Assembly: GCA_002205965.3 (NCBI GenBank)
Contig: NADL03000529.1
Coordinates: 248,001 to 312,000, forward strand
Reading direction: 5' to 3'
Source of the DNA: Kappaphycus alvarezii
Lineage: Eukaryota; Rhodophyta; Florideophyceae; Gigartinales; Solieriaceae
DNA length: 64,000 nucleotides
The notes beneath the pieces are model-generated. The model ran no database searches and had not been told where the DNA came from. It was given only the letters and a program-made list of their open reading frames with translations. A program made the translations under genes and the position numbers. Positions 56,330 to 64,000 of the stretch are shown in pieces (the first letter of the stretch is position 1; each line of letters opens with the position of its first letter).

Positions 56330-56771
56330 TTCCGTTGCGTTGAGAAGTATGAGGGAAATTGTTGCTTTGTTTGGGGTGTGGCTAGTTTGAACCTTACCTT
56401 GGCCTGTTCAGCGAGCTGCCAAAGTGAGGGTTTATTTCCCTTGTCCTTTTCAGTTGAGTGGTGGATGCATATCTGTTGCTTTTTGCAACATGGTCATTGC
56501 CGTGTACTTCTTATCGCTGGATGTCAAGATTTGCACACTGGAATGCGTGGAACGACAGTCCCTGCAGTGTTTGTCGCCTTTGTTCTACTGAGTTTGTATG
56601 CCATCATAAGTAAAGTATTATTAACAATGCCTGATGCCCTGGCCAAAAAAATTATCCGTTTCAATTATTGTTTATTAAAACTTTGTTTATTTTCGGTAAT
56701 TTTTTGGCGTTTCCCAAGTCGAGAAACCGGTGTTTGTTTCAAATAAAGTGCTGTTACGCTTATATTGTATT

Positions 56772-56792
56772 ACAATTATCGCGAGACTACTG
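56772..56792 (-). repeat. right TIR of the pogo element
   Basis: Reverse complement of the left TIR, ending GCGAGACTACTG. Together they define the element length. Confidence 0.75.
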
Positions 56793-59700
56793 AACTACTG
56801 CGAAATCCGTTACTGGATGTATTTCTTGTCACACCGAGACTGACATGCATCATGTTATCCATATATATTTCATTTTTTGAAGTACTGTACTGTATATGTA
56901 CCTCTTCCAGGCAATGATTTCATTTCCTTTGCTCAGTGGTACTTGAAATTAGTTTTGCAACAAAATTGATCAATTAATTGAAGTTAACTACAAGTAAACA
57001 TCCTATTTCATATATGACACAGTAGAGATTATTTTTTCAATTTAATGCTGCACAACTACCCTTAGGTCGCCAATACTGCAACTCCAAAAGAATTTCAGCA
57101 GTTCCTGGCTGGACTGACCAATATTTATAGAAGTGTAGTACATTTAAATGTACTATCCTGTACGAAGGCACACGGTCGGGTACTGCAACTTCGGGTACTG
57201 CCGCGAGCAATCCTTTGAGTCACGTGATGAGATACATCTGTCAAGTCGAGACATCACTTATTACAGCAAATCAGGCTTTTTATATTTATGACATGTCGGC
57301 CATCTGGCGAAATAACGTTTCCCAATCATTCTTGTGTTGTCTGAATATCTTCTGATGTCCAAAACAGCGCAGTTTATGGGCCTTGTGAACTTTAATACCT
57401 GTCGAATGAATAATCTACGGGTATTGCTGCGGACCAACATTTTCACTGCCCCAAGATAGATTTTTTCAGTGCGTGTCGTGATGTGACAAGCACTGTTCCC
57501 GTCAGAAATACCCTTCGGGTTAACACGCAGCGGATATTCATTTTTAAGATTTGTTCGCTTTTTTCAGGTGTGTTGATAGCACCATCACAACAATTTGAGA
57601 CCAACAAAATAACCATCCAAGTAAATCTTCTTTCATATTCTAACTCTCCAACCGCCACTGGTGAATACATTAGCCCGTCAGAGCCCATCGAAACTACTTC
57701 AGGTCACAATACATCACTCTTAATCCCATCCTAGCCCATTCAGGTCTGCAGGCCAAGCAACGGAAGACTTCCGCTAAAGTACTGAACCCCATATTCAATA
57801 AGGCTGAATACAACCAGTTTAATGTTCTATTTCCTCTAGAATATTACATGAGTTTGTATAAGTACGGAGGGTTGATAGTGAGAGATTTTGTCAAGAAGTT
57901 GATGAAAGGGAACAAACAACAAATTTATCATTTCGTCCGAGTCACAGAATCTTATCGAGAACCTCTTGAACAGAAATACTTACTTAGTGAGAGGGTTTTT
58001 TTACTTCGGGAGAGGGTTAGCGCAGCTATGTGCTGCAATAAGAACTACTTTTATCGTCAAGAAACATCTTCATATAGGGTTTATTTTGGTTATCAATACG
58101 CTGTATAGAGGGATGGATACCGTTACAGTAAGCCCTCCAGTACTGAATATGAAATTAGAGACAATCATCGCTCGGACTGCTACATCACCGAAGCGGCAGA
58201 TGGAATTACTGGAGAGAGCTACAGGGATACTTACATGCAGGATGATAGGATAATTTCTAATGTAGATGCAGATCTTGCGACTGGATACCGACGTATTACT
58301 CATACGGAAACATCTTATATCTCAAACATGTATCCCCACTACACGCAATACAATATTGGATACAGGTATTGGTCTATTATGGGGTCCGCGGGGGCAGGGT
58401 CCGTGGGTAACTCTTACAGGAGACATCGCTACCCGAACACCAGTTCGCGGGGTCTCCATAAGGTATCAGGGATCCGTACATATTCTATTCGATGGATACC
58501 AGTCATTATCCCTATAAGCTGTGGTAATACGTAAGTTAATGTTAACACAGTGTAAACATCATTCCTCTAGAATGTGGGCTTTTGGCAATAGACTTACATT
58601 CATATCTCGGCCTCCCCTCAGAGACACCTTTACTCTAATTAATTCTTATTTTATTACTATTTTTGCGGTAATAGTTTCTTCAGGCTCCAGCTAGCGTGCA
58701 CTCATTCATATGGGGAGCCCACTCGCATTCAGATTTATTATGGGAAAAAAGGACAACAACGCTAATGTTGATGATTACTTGTAACAGGCGGTTACGGGTA
58801 AAAATTACAGAAATGCGTATCTTGAGATACTGTTAAGGCATTTCAATTGGCTGGTCATGTATTTCGTTTACTTTACCTGCGCGCTGCAGCGTCTCACCAC
58901 ATTTCTTACGGATACTTTCAGCTTCACTGAAAACTCAGTATAAGTCAAGATATGCTCCATTTCGGGAAGTTACGGATATCTTGACAAGTCCCCTATTTTT
59001 TCGGTACACAAGAGTCCTTCTGGATACTCCTATAAGAATTACTTAATCTTTACCTAAAAAATAAGTTCTTTTTCGATACACAAAAGATGCTACCAACAAC
59101 GGGGGGAGGTGAATCGCTGCCGTTTGTGGTAAACATTTCTTTCAGTCATCGCAATGGCCACCGTGGACAGCATGATCCCTCTTCTTCTTCAACGACCTCT
59201 TCTCTTCACTTCTTATTACTGACATCGGCCCTCTTTTGTTTGTTTTCACTTTCCCTTTTTCTGACTAATGCCCAATTCGTGCGAAAAGGATCAGAATTGA
59301 GTATTCTCTGGCCTTCCTATCTCCACAACCTGTTGCATTCCCAATTGATTATTGTTGGTATTTCGTGACTCCTGTCTCTATTGCAAGAAAAAGGCATGAA
59401 GTTGAGAGCCCTTTCACTTTTTTGTTTTCACTAGCAATTTCGTTTCAAATTACATCAAAACATCTTTACTATTATTACAATTAAATTCCAGTTACCACGA
59501 AAGAGGCATGAATTGTTTGAAGTTATGTCATGTACCTCGCTCATCCCGATCTGTTCTGAAAATTCATGCTTTCTCGTTTTCTCCTTGCCCAGTCCAATTC
59601 ACATTCCCTCATGGATCTTCCGCATAGAGGCCACATGAACTGATGCCATTATGTTCCATTCCTCGTCAAGGGCTAATCTCTTATTTGATTATAAAGAAAC

Positions 59701-60748
59701 TATAATTGATTGGAAGCCGAAAATGTCACCTCCGCTCGAAGGATTTATTACAGCTCTGAGTAAGGTTCATACCTCCGCAAATAACCCAATGTGTCGCGGC
59801 TTTTTTACATCAAAAAAGTGGGAGTTGCAACTCTTGAATCATTATTGCCTTCAATTCTGTCCGAATCGTATGTTTTTGAACTTTGATTCATATCTTTCTT
59901 ACTTCGGCAATTTGCGACTTTAGTGGCGTACGTTTCAAATAACTTATAATTTGAAAACAACAACTGTATTTAGGGCGTATTTTGACTCCTCTTTTGCTCA
60001 AGTTCCGCAAAATGGTTCTTTTTTACTGCGTTGTATACATTTTCCGCATATATACGCATACATATTTTATCGTATTAAAAATTGACGTTTGACCACATTT
60101 AATGGCAATTGTGTCTGTCCAATGAATATTATTTCTGAAAAATCAAAATCTTTGGCAACAAGCATCTGCTCAATGGTAAATTGACTGTGGAATCATCAAA
60201 AGAGAATAGTAGCCATATCAGCTAATTGTGGTTGCAATGAAGGTCCATGAGTTTGCCTTCCACGTGCATATCAGTCACATCTATTACAAGCTGAATTTTT
60301 CATGAAAAAAATACAGCCAGTATTATCCTACTGCAGTACATCGTAATCGAAGGGGTGTAGATACTGTGGCACGTAGTCGTTGAGAATACCACCTTTGCTT
60401 GTAGCAATCAATTCGTTTGGTGGTAAGGCGATTATTGTCAGTACAGGTAATACTCGAATTATAATAGAATCAATTAAAGCATTGTTTTTAAAGTTAATAC
60501 AGTACTTTACTTTAATTGAAGAGAGCATTACCTGTGTAGGTAATATTAGACTTCTTAGGTATCAATAGGGGAGTTTCAATGCAAGTACGCCTTAACTTGG
60601 TTGAAATTGGTGGAAGAGGTGTCTGTAAAGATATTGTGTAAGTTTTTTTGCCGTTGTTGGAAATCTCTTGGAGTGATTTGTTTTAGCTGTTTGCATTTGC
60701 TGAAAAAATATTTAAAATTATAGATATTTGTAGTTGATTGATGCAGAG
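56793..60748. other. low-density region with candidate exons only
   Basis: Contains a perfect 20-base palindrome (57136-57155). A plus frame at 57483-57734 has a TTTTTTCAG acceptor inside it before GVLIAPSQQFETNKITIQVN, so the part from about 57570 could be a real exon. Overlapping frames at 57848-58534 (Tyr/Ser/Arg-rich), 59087-59368 (hydrophobic middle) and 59651-59923 show no recognised family. 60328-60568 is open on both strands. Nothing here is firm enough to call a gene. Confidence 0.3.
57136..57155. repeat. perfect 20-base palindrome
   Basis: TAGTACATTTAAATGTACTA. Two CGGGTACTGC copies follow within 50 bases. It may be a transposon footprint or the centre of a pair of ends. Confidence 0.8.
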
Positions 60749-61292
60749 ATGTTCCCCGTGCCTCCTTTGTCAGAATTCACTCTTCCATCTCTTCCATCAT
60801 CACTCAGCTACATTTCTGGAGTACAGTTCAACAATTTAATGACGCCAAGAGAGACAACAGCTCCCCCTCAGTGAAGAGGTTGCTGTCGATGGTCTAAAAT
60901 GGGTAAATTACCGGGCTTGAACCCTTACTAAAGATAAACAAGCTGGATCCTTTTTTCAGTCTACGAAGATGCGGCACAGAGGCGAAAATTTATCTTGATA
61001 TCCGGGTGAAGTTTGGTTTAAATGACAGTATGGTATTTCATATTTTTTAATATTGTTAGTTCTTAATATTTGCTGGCTGTTTTTAGTGAATAATTCCACA
61101 AAACTTATTCAGGCACTAGGTGCCCGCTGCTTTGATCCAAGACAAGACCCTGACTATTCTGACTCCGACTTAATGGCTATTTACAATTCTTCAGAAGTCC
61201 AAAATGGACAGTCTAGTGTTGCTAACTTACTTTCACATGCTCTTTTGTGCTTGGAATATAAGGGGAACAGAAATGAGCAGTCTAAACGTTAG
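60749..61292 (+). CDS. candidate host gene, three exons, function unknown
   Basis: Exon 1 60749-60870 (MFPVPPLSEFTLPSLPSSLS), intron 60871-60959 (GTGAAG...CCTTACTAAAG...TTTTTTCAG), exon 2 60960-61027 (LRRCGTEAKIYLDIRVKFGL), intron 61028-61086 (GTATGG...CTGTTTTTAG), exon 3 61087-61292 (NNSTKLIQALGARCFDPRQD; SSVANLLSHALLCLEYKGNR), stop TAG. Phases fit at both joints and the 131-codon product has no stop. The branch-like TACTAAA and pyrimidine-rich acceptors resemble fungal introns. A donor at 60903 is an alternative but meets a stop. Coding on both sides of clean introns, with no TE motif, suggests a genuine gene. No homologue recognised. Confidence 0.5.
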
Positions 61293-62229
61293 TTTGTTGT
61301 CACCATGAAGTTTTGGCTCCAAATACTACTCCATAAAGGTTACTGGTGGGGTTAATTCCGTTTTATTTACATATGTGTGGCCAAACCCTCTTTTAAATCC
61401 TTCCATGGTACACCGTATACGTGGAGTGGGATCCAGTGAAAAAACGGGAGGTAACATATCAGCAAGGAGCACATTATTTTATTTTTTTCTGGAATAATTT
61501 CTCTGCAACGTTTCTGACAAGCTTAGTTATACAATTAAAATAAAATTTCCTTTTCGCGTGAATAATTTTGTAGAACGTAAACATTTTCTTGCATGGCGTG
61601 ATATTAGAGCAAGGTTTACTTACTTCGATCTGAGAGCTTACGAATATCAATTTTATCGAAATGAGTCTGAGGATGGGTCATCGATTTTGGTGGGCTGGAA
61701 CTCTTTACACTGTTGTCTTTGATTTGATACTTCATTACTTTGGCAATGTCGGTACAAATGGGGTTTTTACATATTTTTGTCTCGTGCGCTGTAGTGCAAT
61801 TCACTTTAGTCCTTTTGTAAGTTGCTCCTCTGGCTTTACGTTAAGTCAGGAGACCTAAGGTATCTCGATTACTTAGCTCGGTGCAGTACAGTTTTGTACC
61901 ACTATCCTACTGTACGTAAGCGCACTACATAAAAACAAATGCTCAACTACAAAACTTGTAGTTCTTACTCTGTCGTATCGTACAAGGTATACTATAGTTT
62001 TTACACTTCCGCTTGAAAAAACACGAAAGTGCACTGGTTAGAAAGAACACAAAATATACTGATGAAAATTAAAACAAATTATATCAACTGAATTAGCGGT
62101 CCAAATTATAATATAAAAGTAAGAATGCTCTATACTCGGAAGAAAAGCGTATTTTACATCCAAATGGAAAAATGACATGACTTCAAGTATTCGAAATATT
62201 ACACCTGCAGAAATAGAAGCAATAATAAT
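61293..62229. other. AT-rich spacer, no supported gene
   Basis: Short frames at 61616-61858 oppose each other. At 61884-61914 CAGTACAG...CTGTAC motifs occur, a possible transposon end for the Tc1 element to the right, but I could not pair them convincingly. Confidence 0.3.
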
Positions 62230-63235
62230 GTGGTATGGGCGTACCTAGTAGCGTGGGTGACCCCTCGCTTAATACCAACCTCAAAAACATGCTCTTCCAT
62301 AGATGCAACCAATTTCCTCCGAATTGATAGCGGTAGCTCTCTCCAAAAACCCCCTATAGCAATTATTCAGATGATAAAAATTAGAAAAGCGACGCCTATT
62401 CGTGTAAAAACGCCTTACTAAGACGCTCCAAAGGTTTTTGATTAGGTTCGAATCAGGTCATCAGACCGGCTACTTCATCGAACGTATCTATTTCACCATA
62501 AACCAGTCCATTTATTCCTTTTTCACCTAAATATATGGGTGTTTTTTTGCTCAACATCCATTTAATTGAGGTAAATCGTCTTTTTTTGGTAGCAAAGCCC
62601 CTAATATTAACTTAAAGTACCAGTCTGATGTTTTTTGTCAGTTCAATATTTCTAAATCCTAAAACATCCATTAGAAAAAGAACCCTACACCATAATACCA
62701 GCATTAACCTGCTGCAGACGAGAAAATTCTCAGTACATCGCCCTAAATTATGCCATTAGGTCTTTATTCCACATTTCTCATCAAAGTGAACCTTTCTCAT
62801 CAAAAAAGACCACATGGGACTGTTTTATGAATCGTGAGTGACTTTTCCTGTGATCAATCTATTAGAGCTGCTTTTTGAGCTTGAGCAGGAGTCAGGTGCT
62901 CTTTAACATTTTACGCGCAGATTTGCGTTGCTTTTTCGACAGTACCGGGTCCAAGATACCGATAGGTCTAATATGAGCTCTTCAAGAATCTCCTCACCTG
63001 ATTTGTCACCCCTCCCCGCCGCCAGAACCAGTCTTCTCTCTGCTTTGTCGGAAATTTTTCGAGGTATACCAGATATACTGGCCTATCCACAACTCTGCGG
63101 TATGTCTAGGAATATATTTACGGTATCAACGCTCCTGCTCGCCTTCCTCGCAATTGCTGAAATAATGAAGCCTTCTTCTTTGCAGGGGAGAAATTTTCCT
63201 CACTCCAGCTCGGAAAGGTGCGTAATCCGTGGCAT
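62230..63235 (-). pseudogene. Tc1/mariner transposase B, full length but dead
   Basis: ATG at 63235 (MPRITHLSELE, TGA, then CKEEGFIISAIARKASRSVD with the HTH pattern), about 335 codons, the family's usual length. Then RRLVLAAGRGDKSGEEILEE, a frame change, and VVFFDEKGSL with the first catalytic Asp present. The second box reads MDVEQKNTHI where QxDNAPIH is expected (Asp to Lys), and the third reads SNLIKNLWSVLVRRFYTNRR where DLNPIENLW is expected (Glu to Lys). The C-terminus RELPLSIRRKLVASMEEHVF is well preserved. At least three frameshifts and several stops of all three types. TIRs not found. Confidence 0.75.
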
Positions 63236-63744
63236 TTTTAAGTGCTAGTTGATTGAACGTGCTGTAATGAAGAGAAGTACTGCATAGCACAGTAATGAAT
63301 GTTACTGTTCTACATCCGTGTACTGGTGCATTGCAGGGCGCTGCTCTATTGTGCAATGAAAGATAAACTTTGTCCATTAAAACAGCTTGAGCGCTCGGAG
63401 CCTTTTTCCCACACTTTCCTGAGAGTACTCCGCGATGAAAATCCACATGTCACAACAAATAATCAGTGTCCTCGCCTGGTACCATGAAATATAGGAGCTA
63501 CGGCTTGACTTCCCCATTATTACCACGCATTCATAGCGTGGTGCTCTCGAGGCGAGCACTCACCGCTCCCATTGGCCGATGAAATCCAACGCTGTGGCTC
63601 ATTATGTTTCGGTAATGTCTGAATACGTCCTCCAATGCAATATCTTCAACAACTTCCCCGTATTACAAGTGGCGTAATCTTGTGATGCAATATTTTGAGA
63701 GCAAACCCAGAGATCTGCATATGCGTGCCCGTGATTCCACAACC
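63236..63744. other. no supported gene
   Basis: Contains a small stem (ACAGTAATGAATGTTACTGT at 63290-63309) and AGTACTG near 63276, possibly the outer end of the Tc1 element. Open frames here are short and unconvincing. Confidence 0.3.
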
Positions 63745-64000
63745 TCAAACTCTGTATTCACTTCGCTGCCCTATGGGGCTAAAAAATTCCATCCTACGAG
63801 TATCTGTTATTAGCCTTCTTTCTCCTGCGCGCAGCGTTGCGATTAGAATGTCACCTATTCCGCTTTTCTTCATTCGGAAAATAACCCGGTACTTGTTTCG
63901 CAGCTTCTTCTCATTTTTTGGACAGTTGGGTTTGCGCTCGATGGTGATACGAGGTGCTTGTGCCTGCTCAAATTTGATTGGGTCGTCTTCTTCGTAATAA
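63745..64000 (-). CDS. partial ORF running off the right edge
   Basis: On the minus strand the last 256 bases are open without a stop from the window end to TGA at 63745-63747: YYEEDDPIKFEQAQAPRITI, then NEKKLRNKYRVIFRMKKSGI and ILIATLRAGERRLITDTRRM. Residue use is more protein-like than the overlapping plus-strand frame. The N-terminus is outside the window. No family recognised; it could be a host gene or a retroelement tail. Confidence 0.35.
   Translation of the reverse strand, partial: YYEEDDPIKFEQAQAPRITIERKPNCPKNEKKLRNKYRVIFRMKKSGIGDILIATLRAGERRLITDTRRMEFFSPIGQRSEYRV

Larger units (their letters stand above)
54742..56792 (-). mobile_element. pogo/Tigger-like DNA transposon, complete copy
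   Basis: Bounded by matching inverted repeats: CAGCAGTCTCGCAATAATTG at the left end and, read inward from the right end (56792), CAGTAGTCTCGCGATAATTG. The left end is preceded by TA, the expected pogo/Tc1 target duplication; the right is followed by AA, one change from TA. Total about 2.05 kb, normal for pogo elements with one transposase gene, which lies on the minus strand. Confidence 0.8.

Noticed and set aside
62440..62460. tRNA T-loop-like GGTTCGAATC
   Set aside because: It lies inside the Tc1/mariner B coding sequence and no acceptor, D or anticodon stems surround it.
1..64000. Alternative genetic code (TAG read as Glu or Gln)
   Set aside because: Stops of all three types interrupt the relics, together with frameshifts and non-stop losses of catalytic residues. 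That is ordinary decay. The three Glu-to-TAG cases are reported but do not establish recoding.
1..64000. RIP-type C-to-T mutation as cause of the decay
   Set aside because: Several key changes are transversions (GAG to TAG, TAT to TAG) and frameshifts are frequent. I could not count dinucleotide ratios by eye, so there is no support.
1..64000. CRISPR arrays, rRNA or bacterial operons
   Set aside because: No regularly spaced identical repeats, no rRNA-like conserved blocks, no ribosome binding sites; the content is eukaryotic.

Overview
This is a eukaryotic window and reads as a transposable-element graveyard. I see no bacterial operons, Shine-Dalgarno sites or rRNA. Candidate spliced genes have GT-AG introns, one with an ACTAA-like branch site. 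Ty1/copia, Ty3/gypsy, DIRS, LINE, Tc1/mariner, pogo, PIF/Harbinger and a large helicase-bearing DNA transposon lie side by side, in both orientations, mostly broken by stops and frameshifts. The mix fits a TE-rich fungus (early-diverging or zoosporic) or an oomycete-like protist. Gypsy-B resembles the gypsy family I associate with oomycetes, while the 59 and 89 nt introns would suit fungi. I cannot settle the lineage from sequence alone.

Layout. 0.2-10.6 kb: a Ty1/copia element (Copia-A) with flanking LTR copies at 226-1068 and 10180-10565. Its left LTR carries a 455 bp piece of another copia, and a GC-richer LINE (about 1.07-5.15 kb) sits between that LTR and the gag-PR-IN-RT-RH body. 10.6-13.4 kb: a second copia (Copia-B) with integrase fused in frame to reverse transcriptase by a deletion. 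14.1-16.8 kb, minus strand: a DIRS-like element (RT, RNase H, tyrosine recombinase). 17.2-27.6 kb: a degenerate CACTA/Academ-type transposase followed on the same strand by a roughly 1500-codon SF1 (UPF1/DNA2-like) helicase, with a cluster of hairpins between them. This is the most unusual unit and may be an AcademH-like transposon. 28.3-30.3 kb, minus strand: an unrecognised degraded gene. 32.9-34.0 kb: Tc1/mariner A. 34.8-37.2 kb: PIF/Harbinger transposase and its Myb-like partner, tail to tail. 37.4-38.9 kb: a gypsy fragment containing an inversion, then a copia RNase H tail.

38.9-47.1 kb is low-density sequence with hypothetical genes. Two look intact if short introns are removed (43579-44185 and 44658-45425). 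47.1-51.3 kb: gypsy-B, without gag and with one LTR internally inverted. 54.7-56.8 kb: a complete pogo/Tigger-like copy bounded by recognisable TIRs. 60.7-61.3 kb: a three-exon candidate host gene. 62.2-63.2 kb, minus strand: a full-length but dead Tc1/mariner B. A partial ORF runs off the right edge.

No element looks autonomous. In the four cut-and-paste transposases whose triads I could place, 10 of 12 catalytic acidic residues are changed by my reading, while the RT YxDD boxes of the LINE and DIRS element survive. Family calls rest on remembered motif patterns, not database searches.
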